The notes: generated by a model from the letters alone, not told the origin. Positions 19,647-28,395 are shown, counted from the stretch's first letter. The stretch is 64,000 nt of DNA from Planotetraspora sp. A-T 1434 (GCF_025420585.1 NZ_JAOEGB010000023.1:81156-145155); one strand, 5' to 3'. A program made the numbers and translations.

Positions 19647-21239
19647 ATGGTGGACGAGGCGTACGACGTGGTCGTGGTGGGCGGTGGCGCCGCCGGGCTC
19701 AGTGGCGCCCTCGCGCTGGTGCGGGCGCGGCGGTCGGTGCTGGTGGTCGATGCCGGGCAGCCGCGCAACGCGCCTGCCGGGCACGTGCACAACTATCTGA
19801 CCCGGGAGGGCACGCCACCCGCCGAGCTGGTGGCGGCCGCGCGGGACGAGGTGACCCGGTACGGTGGCCGGATCGTCACCGGGCGGGTCGAGGCCGCCGC
19901 GAACGACGGCGACGGCTTCCTGGTGACGCTGGACGGCGCGCGCTCCCTGCGGGCGCGCCGGCTGCTGGTGGCCACCGGGCTCGTCGACGAGCTGCCCGAC
20001 GTGCCGGGATTGGCCCAGCGCTGGGGCCGGGACGTGCTGCACTGCCCGTACTGCCACGGGTGGGAGGTCCGCGACCGGCGCATCGGCGTCCTGGCGACCG
20101 GGCCACTGGCCTGGCACCAGGCGGAGCTGTGGCGGCAGTGGAGCCCGCACGTGCTGCTCCTGCTGCACCACACCCCCGCGCCGGGGCCGGAGCAGGCCGA
20201 GCGGCTTGCGGCGCGCGAGATCACCGTCGTCGACGGCCCCGTCGCGGCGCTGGAGGTGGCCGGCGACACGCTCACCGGCGTACGGCTGGCCTCGGGCGAG
20301 ATCGTCGCGCTCGACGGGGTGGTCGTCGCGCCGCGGTTGTCCGCCCGCGCGGATGTGCTGGAGTCGCTCGGGCTGAAATCGGTCGACGTGGAGTTCGGCG
20401 GTCAGGTCGTCGGCAGCCAGGTTCCCGCCGACTCCACCGGAGCCACCAGCGTGCCGGGCGTGTGGGTAGCGGGCAACGTGGCCGACGTGCAGGCTCAAGT
20501 GATCGTGGCTGCCGCGGCGGGCCTGAAGGCCGGTGCCGCGATCAACGCCGACCTCGTCGCCGAGGACACCCGCGACGCCGTCGACGCGTACCGGCACCGG
20601 GCGCACACCATGTTCGAGCAGGACGCCTGGGAGGAGCGTTACAGCTCCCGCCCGGCGCTGTGGAGTGGACGCCCCAACCCGCAGCTCGTCGCCGAGGCCG
20701 CCGAGCTCACCCCCGGCCGGGCGCTGGACGTCGGCAGCGGTGAAGGCGCCGACGCCATCTGGCTCGCCGAGCGGGGGTGGACCGTGACCGGGGTCGACAT
20801 CTCCACCACCGCCCTGGAGCGGGCCGCCGCCAACGCCGCGGCCGAGGGTGGGGAGGCCGCCTCCCGCCTCACGTGGACGCACGCCGACCTGCGCGAGGAG
20901 CCTCCCGCCGAAAGCGCCTACGACCTGGTGTCGGCGCAGTACATGCACCTGCCCGGCGACTCCAGGCGGGCGCTGTTCGCCCGGCTGGCCGCCGCGGTGG
21001 CTCCGGGCGGAACCCTGCTGATTGTCGGGCACCACCCCTCTGACCTGCGGACCAACGTCCACCGGCACCACTTCCCGGACATGCTGTTCACCGCCGAAGA
21101 AGTCGCCGCCTCGCTCGACCCCACCGCGTGGCGGGTGCTGGCGGCCGAGACCCGTCCGCGCGCCGTTGTGGACCCCGACGGGCGCGCCATCACCATCCAC
21201 GACGCCGTCCTGGTCGCACGCCGCCTCTCGCCTTCGTAG
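19647..21239 (+). CDS. Thioredoxin-reductase-like flavoprotein fused to SAM methyltransferase
   Basis: 530 aa, ATG with GAAGGGA upstream. Residues 1-~300: FAD-binding 'YDVVVVGGGAAGLSGALALV', redox-like CxxC in 'CPYCHGWEVRD' (C133, C136) and C-terminal 'GVWVAGNVADVQAQVIVAAA', as in thioredoxin-reductase-like proteins. Residues ~325-530: a class I methyltransferase with SAM motif I 'ALDVGSGEGADAIWLAERGW', then 'VTGVDISTTALERAAANA' and 'GGTLLIVGHHP'. The two halves are fused in frame. Such fusions could act on thiol-, selenium- or metal-containing compounds, but the substrate is not known. Divergent from the XRE-cupin regulator. Confidence 0.9.
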   Translation: MVDEAYDVVVVGGGAAGLSGALALVRARRSVLVVDAGQPRNAPAGHVHNYLTREGTPPAELVAAARDEVTRYGGRIVTGRVEAAANDGDGFLVTLDGARSLRARRLLVATGLVDELPDVPGLAQRWGRDVLHCPYCHGWEVRDRRIGVLATGPLAWHQAELWRQWSPHVLLLLHHTPAPGPEQAERLAAREITVVDGPVAALEVAGDTLTGVRLASGEIVALDGVVVAPRLSARADVLESLGLKSVDVEFGGQVVGSQVPADSTGATSVPGVWVAGNVADVQAQVIVAAAAGLKAGAAINADLVAEDTRDAVDAYRHRAHTMFEQDAWEERYSSRPALWSGRPNPQLVAEAAELTPGRALDVGSGEGADAIWLAERGWTVTGVDISTTALERAAANAAAEGGEAASRLTWTHADLREEPPAESAYDLVSAQYMHLPGDSRRALFARLAAAVAPGGTLLIVGHHPSDLRTNVHRHHFPDMLFTAEEVAASLDPTAWRVLAAETRPRAVVDPDGRAITIHDAVLVARRLSPS

Positions 21240-21264
21240 CACGGGCCGCCGAGGGGGCCGCAGG

Positions 21265-21456
21265 TCACCGGCGGCGCCGTACGCCGGGGACGACCACGGC
21301 CCGGTCGTCCCGGGCGGCTTCACTTGGGAGGTGGGCGGTCGACATGCGTGTGGCTTGCGCGATCAAATCCATGGACGTGCGGCGATAGCCGTAACGACCG
21401 AAGATGCCGAGGGCGGCCGCAATGATCTGCTCCCGTTGCTCGCGCGCGTCTGACAT
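21265..21456 (-). pseudogene. TetR-family regulator, truncated
   Basis: From ATG 21456 the frame gives 'REQIIAAALGIFGRYGYRRT' then 'SMDLIAQATRMS', an unmistakable TetR N-terminal HTH. Right after the HTH the sequence changes to a non-TetR tail and stops after 63 codons. The usual ligand-binding domain (about 130 aa) is missing. It is probably the stub of a TetR gene damaged by deletion downstream. Confidence 0.75.
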
Positions 21457-21533
21457 CTTGACATTTACGTCTTCGGCGAAGCGGACGTTGACGGCGTTGA
21501 CGGTGGTGTCGCGACACGGCCCTTGCGGTTGGG

Positions 21534-21956
21534 TCAGGTTGTGAAAATGGCGTCGAGGTAGACCCAGGCGCCCTCGTGCCGGGCGAAGCGGCTCCTTTCG
21601 TATAGTTCACCGGGCTTTCCCCGGTAGGTGTAGCGGGCACGGAAGGTGACGGTGCCGGTCGTGTGGAAGGGGCTTCCTCCAGAGGTGGCTTCGATCTCCA
21701 GCCCGGTCCACCGCATGCCGGGTTCGAAGCCGATACCGGCCGGGCGCGTGCTGGGGTGCCAGGTCCGCAGCAGGTAGGTCTCCTCCTCGACGGCGAACGC
21801 GGCGTAGCGAGAGCGCATCAGGGCCTCTGCGGTGGGAGCGGCCTGCCCGGCGTGGTACCGCTCGCAGCACTCGGTGTAGGTGGCCGGCAGGCCGCACGGG
21901 CAGCCTGCCGCGGCGTTGACAGGCGCCGAGGCGCGGTTCGGCCTAGTGCGTGACAT
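21534..21956 (-). CDS. YchJ family protein (UPF0225)
   Basis: 140 aa from ATG 21956, chosen because GGAGA lies about nine bases before it; an in-frame ATG at 21965 overlaps that site. N-terminal SEC-C-like zinc motif 'GCPCGLPATYTECCERYH' with C-x-C and C-C spacing, followed by 'AEALMRSRYAAFAVEEETYL', 'TWHPSTRP' and a C-terminal beta-rich NTF2-like part 'GTVTFRARYTYRG'. The YchJ family binds zinc; its function is not established. Confidence 0.88.
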   Translation of the reverse strand: MSRTRPNRASAPVNAAAGCPCGLPATYTECCERYHAGQAAPTAEALMRSRYAAFAVEEETYLLRTWHPSTRPAGIGFEPGMRWTGLEIEATSGGSPFHTTGTVTFRARYTYRGKPGELYERSRFARHEGAWVYLDAIFTT

Positions 21957-22040
21957 GCCGTCCATTCTCCGTTAACCGCTGATCCTGTTCACCATGCCGT
22001 CCCGAAAGCTCCGGACCTCTTCCTTCTGATAGGGGTCCCG

Positions 22041-23297
22041 CTATCGGCGACCACGGAAGGTTCGCCGGAGGTCGTCAACCCACTCGCCAGGGATTTCCCA
22101 CGGGATGAAGTGGCCGCCGTGCTCGTGGGCGTTGAGGTTGACGTGGTTGTACCAAGCGGCGCGGTCACCGTCGAGGAAGTTCTGCACGCGCTGGCCGGTG
22201 CTGACGCCGGGCGGGTTCTCGTAGCCGACGAAGGTGATGCCGGTGGGCGCCTCGATGGCCGGCTGCCGGTCGTGGGACGGGGTCCACGGGTAGCGGTTGT
22301 TGTTGGCATAGGTGCGAATCGAGGTGCCGATCGAATTCGTGACCCAGAAGATCATGGCGTGGGTGAGCAGGTCGTCTTTGGTGAACACGGTCTCGACGTC
22401 GCCGCCGTTGTCGCTCCAGTTCACCCAGCGTTCCAGGATCCAGGCGAGCATTCCGGCGGGTGAGTCGGACAGCCCGTGGGCGAGCGTGCTCGGGCCGAGC
22501 ACGTGTGCGGCGAGATGGGCCGCGAACCGCTTCTCCAACGTTACGATCCGGGCGTGGATGTCGGCGGGCAGCCCGTCGGGGATGGGCCGGCCACCGCTGA
22601 GGTCCCAGGCCCGGTCGCCGTTGAACATGGTGAGCTTCTGGCCGGAGCCGATGTGGATGCCGTGCAGCTCATCGGCGTACTTGTGCCCGAGTTGGCCGGT
22701 GACCAGCGCTCCGACGTCGCAGCCGGCGGCGGCGTACTTGTCGTAGCCGAGGGTGTGGGTCATGAGGGTGTGCCAGAGGTCGGCGACCTTCCAGAAGTTC
22801 ATGTCCGGGTTGTCCGGCAGCGGAGTGGAGAACCCGAAGCCGGGAAACGAGGGGACTATCACGTCGAACGCCTCGGCCGGGTCGCCGCCGTACGCGCCCG
22901 GGTCGGCCAGAGGGTCGATCACCTTGGACCAGTGCCAGAACGTCCAGGGCCAGCCGTGCGTCAGGATCAAAGGTGTCGGGTTCGGGCCGGCACCGGGCTT
23001 GCGCATGAAGTGCACCGGCACGCCCTCGACCTCGACGCGGTAGTGCTCGTAGGCGTTGATCGCGGCCTCGGCCCTGCGCCAGTCGTAGCCGGTCCGCCAG
23101 TAGTCGATGAGCTCTTGCAGGTAGGCGCGGTTCACGCCGTAGTACCAATCCTTGTTGCCCGCGTCGTCTGGCCAGCGCGTCAACTCCAGGCGCTGCTGGA
23201 GGTCGGCGAGCACGTCGTCGGGCACGTGGATCGGCGTCGGCTCCAACGGGAACGGCCTGGCCTTGGCACTGTGCGATGAGGTGGTTTCATGGCTCAT
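22041..23297 (-). CDS. Epoxide hydrolase (EHN domain, alpha/beta hydrolase)
   Basis: 418 aa. N-terminal EHN region 'TPIHVPDDVLADLQQRLELT' then 'RWPDDAG', followed by an alpha/beta hydrolase core with oxyanion-type 'LTHGWPWTFWHW'. The nucleophile elbow is 'AAGCDVGALVTG', where the Asp is the expected catalytic residue of epoxide hydrolases. Tyrosines and 'EHGGHFIPWEIPGEWVDDLR' (catalytic His region) complete the family. It hydrolyses an epoxide to a diol through an ester intermediate. It is a single-gene unit by spacing, 77 bp after YchJ on the same strand. Confidence 0.92.
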   Translation of the reverse strand: MSHETTSSHSAKARPFPLEPTPIHVPDDVLADLQQRLELTRWPDDAGNKDWYYGVNRAYLQELIDYWRTGYDWRRAEAAINAYEHYRVEVEGVPVHFMRKPGAGPNPTPLILTHGWPWTFWHWSKVIDPLADPGAYGGDPAEAFDVIVPSFPGFGFSTPLPDNPDMNFWKVADLWHTLMTHTLGYDKYAAAGCDVGALVTGQLGHKYADELHGIHIGSGQKLTMFNGDRAWDLSGGRPIPDGLPADIHARIVTLEKRFAAHLAAHVLGPSTLAHGLSDSPAGMLAWILERWVNWSDNGGDVETVFTKDDLLTHAMIFWVTNSIGTSIRTYANNNRYPWTPSHDRQPAIEAPTGITFVGYENPPGVSTGQRVQNFLDGDRAAWYNHVNLNAHEHGGHFIPWEIPGEWVDDLRRTFRGRR

Positions 23298-23530
23298 TCG
23301 TCTTCTCCCGCAATCGAGTCACCCGGATTCGCCGGGACTGTTTCGACATGGTGGCGGCCTGGGCTTACGTCGTTTCATCCAACCGAAGTGGGTCCTCTTG
23401 GATATCAGAAAGGGTCCCATTTCAGGATCCGGCGATCGCAAGTCCTGCGGAAGCCGGGCAGGAGGCTCCAACCGGGTCCGGCCGCGCGGTGGCAGATCAG
23501 GTCAGCGTGGGTGTGCGCGGCGCGCAAGCC

Positions 23531-23980
23531 CTAAGAACTTGATCGATCCTCGGGAAGCGGATCGACGCCGACCGGAATCCCGCGTGCCACCTGCCATCGG
23601 ATGTCAGCCTCCGGGTCGGCGGCGAAGCGCAGGAGCGGGAAGAGCACACGCTCGTCGTCGCAGATCGTGGCGAGTGCGTGTGCGGCGGACGCACGTACCA
23701 CCTCGGGGGTCGTGTCCAGAGCGAGGCCGTTCGCCGCTTCGATCAGGGGCAAGACGTGCCAGGAGTAGTCGAGCGCCTGCACTGCCAGAAGGTCGAATCC
23801 GAGTGCCCGCACTCGCTCATCCGGATCAGCCCACCAGCTCCGCGCCAAAGCCACGATTTCCTCCGGAGAGGAAAGCGATTCGAACAGCCGGTTCAGCGAG
23901 TCGAAATGCTCGGTGTAAGACTCGTGATTCCAGTCGATCAACTCGGCGAGTTGATCGTCGGAGAGCGGTGACCTCGACAT
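23531..23980 (-). CDS. HEAT-repeat-like protein
   Basis: 149 aa from ATG 23980 with AGGAGGGC upstream. The C-terminal two-thirds contain at least three helical pairs with HEAT-like spacing, for example 'PDERVRALGFDLLAVQAL', 'TPEVVRASAAHALATI' and 'DPEADIRWQVARGIP'. Such repeats form a curved protein-binding surface. No catalytic motif is seen. It stands alone on the minus strand. Confidence 0.75.
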   Translation of the reverse strand: MSRSPLSDDQLAELIDWNHESYTEHFDSLNRLFESLSSPEEIVALARSWWADPDERVRALGFDLLAVQALDYSWHVLPLIEAANGLALDTTPEVVRASAAHALATICDDERVLFPLLRFAADPEADIRWQVARGIPVGVDPLPEDRSSS

Positions 23981-24065
23981 TCCCAGCCCTCCTTGGCCGA
24001 TGCCGGTGCCTGAGATGAGATCCGAGCGGACAGCACCGGCAGGGATACGAGTATGCCGAGGTAAC

Positions 24066-24382
24066 ACTGGCGAAGGCGACAGCATTAACGCTCAAGCACT
24101 ACTCCGTGATCTTGCGCGAGGTCGGAGACCGGAGCGGACCTGCGCGACCCCGACAGGCTCCGACCCCACCGAGGTCGGGCGCGCGACGAAGGTGGCTCAG
24201 TACGGCGCCGTCGGCCGCCAACCCTGAGGTCCGTACGGCATCTGGACGACGGGGGCAGCGTGTGAACGTCGAGGCGTAGGCGCGGAGTCATATCGGCACC
24301 GGTGGTGTCACATTTCCCCTTCGTGAGGGCTCTTAGGGGGCGGCGGCTCAAGCCCCACCACCACCGAGAGTCGAAGGTCAAA
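24066..24382. other. Intergenic region with no supported gene
   Basis: About 310 bp between the HEAT-repeat gene and the NmrA-like gene. Short frames on both strands are arginine/proline-rich, lack ribosome sites and show no family similarity. The plus-strand promoter of the NmrA-like gene is expected here, but I do not see a clear consensus. Confidence 0.4.
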
Positions 24383-25240
24383 ATGATCCTGATAACCGGA
24401 GCGACCGGCGCCGTCGGACGTCCCCTGGTCGAGTTCCTCGCCGGTCAGGGCGCCGAGGTCCGCGCCGTCACCCGAGCCCCGGAGAGCGCCGACCTGCCCG
24501 CCGGCGTTGAGGTCGTCGAAGGCGATCCGTCCCGGCCCGACACGGTCGCTCCCCACCTGGACGGCGTCGCCGCCGTCTTCCTGCACTCGCGCACCTTCGG
24601 CGAGACCGCCGACCGGCTGCTCTCCCTCGCCAGGGAACGAGGGGCGACGCGCGTGGTGGCGCTGTCGGCCATGAACGTCGATGACCCCCTCGAACTGCAG
24701 CCCTCCCGCTACCGAGGAGACAGGAACAAGGAGTCCGAGGAGGCCGCCGTCGCGAGTGGCTTGGAGTGGACCAGCCTGCGGGTCAGCTCTTTCGCCGGCA
24801 ACACACTCCAGGCGTGGGGCGCCCAGATCCGCGCCGGTGACGTCGTCCGTTACGTCTACGCGGCGTTCGAGGAGTCACTGATCGACGAGCGGGACCTGGT
24901 GGAGGTCGCCGCACGCGCGCTGCTCACCGATGAACTGGCAGGCCGGAGACTGGAGTTGACCGGCCCGCAGTCGCTCTCCCACGAGCAGATGGTGGCCGTC
25001 ATCGCCCGCGTGATCGGCAGACCGCTGCGCTACCACGAGGTCCCGCCGGAGGCCGCCCAGCAGGCCATGATCGGGAACGGCCTTCCAGAACCGTTCGTCG
25101 AGGCACTGATGGCCAGGTATGCCGCATACGTCCAGTGGCAACAGCACCCCGTGACGGACGAGGTGGAGAAGATCCTCGGCCGCCCCGCGCGCACCTATGC
25201 CGAGTGGGTCGCCGACCACGTCGCCGGCTTCCAGAACTGA
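24383..25240 (+). CDS. NmrA-like NAD(P)-binding oxidoreductase
   Basis: 285 aa from ATG 24383 with GAAGG nine bases upstream. N-terminal 'MILITGATGAVGRPLVEFLA' is the GxxGxxG dinucleotide-binding motif of atypical short-chain dehydrogenases. 'VVALSAMNVDDP' and 'EWTSLRVSSFAGNTL' fit the NmrA/NAD(P)H-binding group. No Tyr-x-x-x-Lys catalytic pair is obvious, so it could be a redox sensor or a reductase. The DoxX-like gene follows after 88 bp. Confidence 0.88.
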   Translation: MILITGATGAVGRPLVEFLAGQGAEVRAVTRAPESADLPAGVEVVEGDPSRPDTVAPHLDGVAAVFLHSRTFGETADRLLSLARERGATRVVALSAMNVDDPLELQPSRYRGDRNKESEEAAVASGLEWTSLRVSSFAGNTLQAWGAQIRAGDVVRYVYAAFEESLIDERDLVEVAARALLTDELAGRRLELTGPQSLSHEQMVAVIARVIGRPLRYHEVPPEAAQQAMIGNGLPEPFVEALMARYAAYVQWQQHPVTDEVEKILGRPARTYAEWVADHVAGFQN

Positions 25241-25328
25241 CCGTCCTGATCCGCGCCATGTCGGTTCACCTGGGAACCGCGCGCGAACCCGTCACCAGCG
25301 ATCGCCTGAATGCTTCATGGGAGTTCTC

Positions 25329-25736
25329 ATGTCCACCGCCTACGTCGTCACCGCTCTCGTCACCGCCGCCGCCAACACCTTCTCGGGCGTCGCGGCCATC
25401 ACCCGCTTCGCGCCCGTCATGCGGACGCTTCGTCCCGCCCTCCGGAAAGCCGGTGTTCCGGAATCGTGGCTGGTCTTTCCGATAGGCATTCCCAAGGCCA
25501 TGGGCGCGCTCGGACTGGTGCTCGGGCTGCTCGGCGTGCCACTGGTCGGTACGGCTGCCGCGGCCGGCCTCATCCTCTACTTCGTCTGCGCCCTCTACAC
25601 CCATCTCCGCGTATACGACTTCGCGCCGCAGTTCTACTTGGCGGCCGTGTTCCTCGGGCTGGCGGTGGCCACGCTGGCGCTGGACCCCACGCTGGTCCTG
25701 AACACCGCGAACTCGGCGACGCTACTGACCCAGTAG
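25329..25736 (+). CDS. DoxX-like membrane protein
   Basis: 135 aa from ATG 25329 (GGGAG six bases before). Four membrane segments: around residues 5-25, 45-68, 72-90 and 95-115. 'RKAGVPESWLVFPIGIPKAMGALGLVLGL' is characteristic of the DoxX/DUF4870-like small integral membrane family, with the Gly-rich second helix. Members are linked to redox and stress functions but lack a defined activity. It probably shares a transcript with the NmrA-like gene upstream. Confidence 0.85.
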   Translation: MSTAYVVTALVTAAANTFSGVAAITRFAPVMRTLRPALRKAGVPESWLVFPIGIPKAMGALGLVLGLLGVPLVGTAAAAGLILYFVCALYTHLRVYDFAPQFYLAAVFLGLAVATLALDPTLVLNTANSATLLTQ

Positions 25737-25965
25737 GGGTGTGCCAGGGACGCCGAGGCGTCGCTCGACGCCCGGCGGTTGCCGCGGGTCGCCGGGCCCG
25801 TGCCGGCAGGCGGCAGTGACCTGGTCCTGGGCCGTCGCGTGCCGCGTCCTCGTTCGGGGCGTGACCGGTGCGCGCGCGGATCGGCAATCCAACCGAGTTC
25901 CAACCACACTCCAAGGTGAAGCCGACAGGATCGGGCCATCCCTCAAGATCGAAAGGAGATGGGAC

Positions 25966-26133
25966 ATGTCTGTCCGCATCGACGACCTCGGCTCGGCCGC
26001 GGAGCTTGCCGAGGACTTCCTGGACGATGTCATCGGCGGCAAGGGAGGGGTGCAGTCCATGTACCCCGTGTGCGCGTGGGCCGCGAGCACCCACAGCAAT
26101 GGGACCTCCGACCCCATCGACATCATGGTCTGA
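25966..26133 (+). CDS. RiPP precursor peptide for ATP-grasp maturation
   Basis: 55 aa; ATG preceded by GAAAGGAG. The first half is an acidic helical leader ('SAAELAEDFLDDVIGGKGG') ending in two Gly-Gly steps. The last ~26 residues form a different, core-like segment containing 'MYPVCAWAAS', 'THSNGTSDPIDIMV', with Ser, Thr, Asp and one Cys as possible side chains for macrocyclisation. It is followed by a strong hairpin, an MvdD-like ATP-grasp ligase and a PpiC-related maturation protein, the usual neighbours of graspetide-type precursors. Which residues are crosslinked, and the cleavage site, cannot be told from sequence. Confidence 0.8.
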   Translation: MSVRIDDLGSAAELAEDFLDDVIGGKGGVQSMYPVCAWAASTHSNGTSDPIDIMV

Positions 26134-26165
26134 CAGATCGTCCTCCGACCTGCGATGTAAGGCGG

Positions 26166-26203
26166 GGAACGGCGTGTCCGACGTGCTGCGGGCACGCCGT
26201 TCC
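26166..26203 (+). terminator. Strong intercistronic hairpin after the RiPP precursor
   Basis: The arm at 26166-26179 (GGAACGGCGTGTCC) pairs with 26190-26203 (GGGCACGCCGTTCC): 14 bp with one G-U pair, loop of 10 bases. It lies between the precursor stop and the ligase start and has no T-tract. Such partial terminators or stabilising hairpins make precursor transcripts exceed enzyme transcripts in RiPP operons. Confidence 0.75.
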
Positions 26204-26221
26204 TCCGGTGGGGAGCGCGTG

Positions 26222-27223
26222 ATGATTCTGATACTCAGCGGCAGAGGTGACAGATCGGTGGAGATGGTCACCCCGAAGCTCGTCGAACGAGGCGCCGAGT
26301 TCCTCTGGTGGGATCCGGGTGACTACCCGGCCGAGAGCCGGATCACCTCGCGGCTCACCGGCGGGTCCTGGCGGCACACCCTGCACACGGGCGGCCGGGA
26401 CTACGACACCTCCCTGTTCAGCGCGGTCTGGAACCGCCGTCCCTCCCGGTCGCGCGCCCCGGATTCCGTCACCGACGCCGACCACAGGAAGTACGTCGAG
26501 AAGATCTCAAGAATTCTGGTGTACGGCTGGGAGGACACCGTCGACAGCCGCTGGTTCCCCGGCAGGACCATGGACATCGTCCGCTTCCAGAACAAGCTCT
26601 TCAACCTGGCCGCGGCGGCCAGACTCGGCTTCGCCACGCCCGAGACCCTGATCACCAACGACGTCGAGGAACTGATCCCGTTCTGGGAGGCGGCGCAGGG
26701 TGAGCTGATCGCCAAGGAGGTGGAGTTCGCCGAGTTCCAGATCGACGGGGAAGACCACGCCTTCTACAGCACTCCGGTCACCCGCCGCCACCTCACCGAC
26801 CGGCACCGGCTCGCCGTCTCCCCGGCCATTCTCCAGCCGTACATAAGGAAGTCCATCGAGCTGCGAATCACGATCGTGGGAGAGCAGGTGTTCGCCGCCG
26901 AGATCCACTCTCAGGCGTCCCGAGCGACCCGGCACGATTACCGCCACCACGAATGGAGCTTCTCGGTGTACGGCGTGCACCGGCTGCCCGACGACGTCGA
27001 ACGCCGGTGCCTGGCGCTGACCGCGTCCCTTGGCCTGCCGTACGGCTGCATCGACATGATCCTCACCCCTGAGGGCCGCTACGTCTTCCTGGAGATCAAC
27101 CCCACCGGCCAGTGGGGCTGGATCGAAGCGGCCACCGGCCTTCCCATCTCCGCGGCGATCGCCGACTGGCTCGTCGCGGCGGAACCCCGGCTTCCGCCCC
27201 GTCCCCAAGTGACCATCCCATGA
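26222..27223 (+). CDS. ATP-grasp peptide ligase (MvdD / SAV_5884-like)
   Basis: 333 aa from ATG 26222, with GGGGAG upstream. N-terminal 'MILILSGRGDRSVEMVTPKL' then an Asp/Tyr/Pro-rich segment, a central 'KLFNLAAAARLGFATPETLI' (ATP-grasp pre-loop) and C-terminal 'YVFLEINPTGQWGWIEAATG' with metal-binding Glu and Asn and the 'LPISAAIADWL' end, all typical of graspetide ligases. These enzymes activate Asp/Glu side chains with ATP and join them to Ser/Thr or Lys to make esters or amides. The stop overlaps the next gene's start (ATGA), implying coupled translation. Confidence 0.88.
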   Translation: MILILSGRGDRSVEMVTPKLVERGAEFLWWDPGDYPAESRITSRLTGGSWRHTLHTGGRDYDTSLFSAVWNRRPSRSRAPDSVTDADHRKYVEKISRILVYGWEDTVDSRWFPGRTMDIVRFQNKLFNLAAAARLGFATPETLITNDVEELIPFWEAAQGELIAKEVEFAEFQIDGEDHAFYSTPVTRRHLTDRHRLAVSPAILQPYIRKSIELRITIVGEQVFAAEIHSQASRATRHDYRHHEWSFSVYGVHRLPDDVERRCLALTASLGLPYGCIDMILTPEGRYVFLEINPTGQWGWIEAATGLPISAAIADWLVAAEPRLPPRPQVTIP

Positions 27224-28251
27224 CGACCCAAACGCCCGACACCGCCTTCGCCGCCGTGCTGGCCGAGGCCGTGGACCTGCTCCGGACGCTCTCACGCAGG
27301 CGCCCGGATGTGCCCGGCGCCCGGCGGGCCGTCGAGCGGTGGCGTGCCGCCAACCCCGGCACCCGGGCTCAGCTCGTCGCCGACGTCCGGCCCGGCAGCC
27401 CCATCGTGGACTACGACCTGGTGCTCAGCCACCCCGGCGGCGGGACCGTGGCGCTGACCGCCCCCGCCGACGACGGTGTGCCCTGGACCGTCGACCATTC
27501 CACCCACTGGGCCTCCGGCAGGCTGCTCACCGTCAACGACCAGGAACTTCTGATCCAGAACGCGCTGCTGACCCTGCGCGCCCGCGAGCAGACCATCCAG
27601 GAAGAGCTCGTCGAGCACTGCATCCTCACCGAGCTGGCCGCGCGGGAAACCGAACCGACCCAGTCCGAGCTGCAGGAGGCCTCCGACGCCTTCCGGCTCC
27701 AGCGAGGGCTGCGCGGCCGCGCCCAGACGCTGCGCTGGCTGGAAAACGTGGGGCTGACGCCGTCGGCCTACGACAATCACATCCACGGCCTGGCGCTCAG
27801 ACGCCGCCTGCGGCAGCGGGTGGAGCACGAGACGGCGCGGGACTACCTGGAGCGCCATCCATCGGAGTTCGACCACGTCTGGGCTGTATGGGCGGTCGGG
27901 CCCAAGGACCGCCTCACCGCTGTCGCCGTCCAGGACGATCCCCTGACCGCCCTTGCCCACGTACTGCTGTCCCCGCCGCCCTCGCCGGGTGGCGGGGGCG
28001 GCGACGACCTGACCGTCACCACAGCCCACCGCGCTGCCCGGGAGATGCCCGAGCCCTTCCGCGACGCCGCCGCCGGGGCCGTGGTGGGTCCCGTACCCCA
28101 CGGTGAGGACCACCTGTTCGGAATCGTCCGCGGACGACGCCCGGCCGACCCCGAGGATCCCGGAACGCTCGCCGCCGCGGGACGGGCGGGCTTCGCCGCC
28201 TTCATGGCCGAGCAACGCGCCAAGGCCGAAATCACCTGGTACTGGCTCTGA
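27220..28251 (+). CDS. PpiC/SurA-like peptide maturation protein
   Basis: 343 aa; ATG overlaps the ATP-grasp stop by four bases. The middle resembles SurA/PpiC-type chaperones: 'LTVNDQELLIQNALLTLRAR', then 'PTQSELQEASDAFRLQRGL' and 'WLENVGLTPSAYDNHIHGLA', followed by a basic helix 'RRRLRQRVEHETARDYLERH'. The C-terminal third has a parvulin-like 'REMPEPFRDAAAGAVVGPV' element with Gly-rich insert. It matches the class of PpiC-related proteins annotated beside RiPP ATP-grasp or radical SAM genes. Its task may be to bind or isomerise the precursor. No membrane segment is seen. Confidence 0.75.
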   Translation: MTTQTPDTAFAAVLAEAVDLLRTLSRRRPDVPGARRAVERWRAANPGTRAQLVADVRPGSPIVDYDLVLSHPGGGTVALTAPADDGVPWTVDHSTHWASGRLLTVNDQELLIQNALLTLRAREQTIQEELVEHCILTELAARETEPTQSELQEASDAFRLQRGLRGRAQTLRWLENVGLTPSAYDNHIHGLALRRRLRQRVEHETARDYLERHPSEFDHVWAVWAVGPKDRLTAVAVQDDPLTALAHVLLSPPPSPGGGGGDDLTVTTAHRAAREMPEPFRDAAAGAVVGPVPHGEDHLFGIVRGRRPADPEDPGTLAAAGRAGFAAFMAEQRAKAEITWYWL

Positions 28252-28395
28252 GAGGCGGCATCGCCGGTGACCGACCCAGGCCGTTCGTCCCCAGGCGCAT
28301 CCCTCTTCATCTTTCCCGAGGAGGCGCTGCGCGGGCATGCCCGGCCGTACGGACCGACGATCCGGACTGAGGACTGCCACCCGCCCGTCACCGGC
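28252..28395. other. Region after the RiPP operon
   Basis: A plus-strand GTG frame from 28267 starts TDPGRSSPGASLFIFPEEAL and would continue antisense into the next gene to 28575. No ribosome site, no family and no downstream support were found, so I treat it as non-coding or a degraded fourth gene of the RiPP locus. No exporter or protease for the peptide is present. Confidence 0.3.

Noticed and set aside
19605..21323. 572-codon minus-strand frame opposite the TrxR/methyltransferase fusion
   Set aside because: No motif, biased composition; the plus-strand frame has intact FAD, CxxC and SAM motifs.
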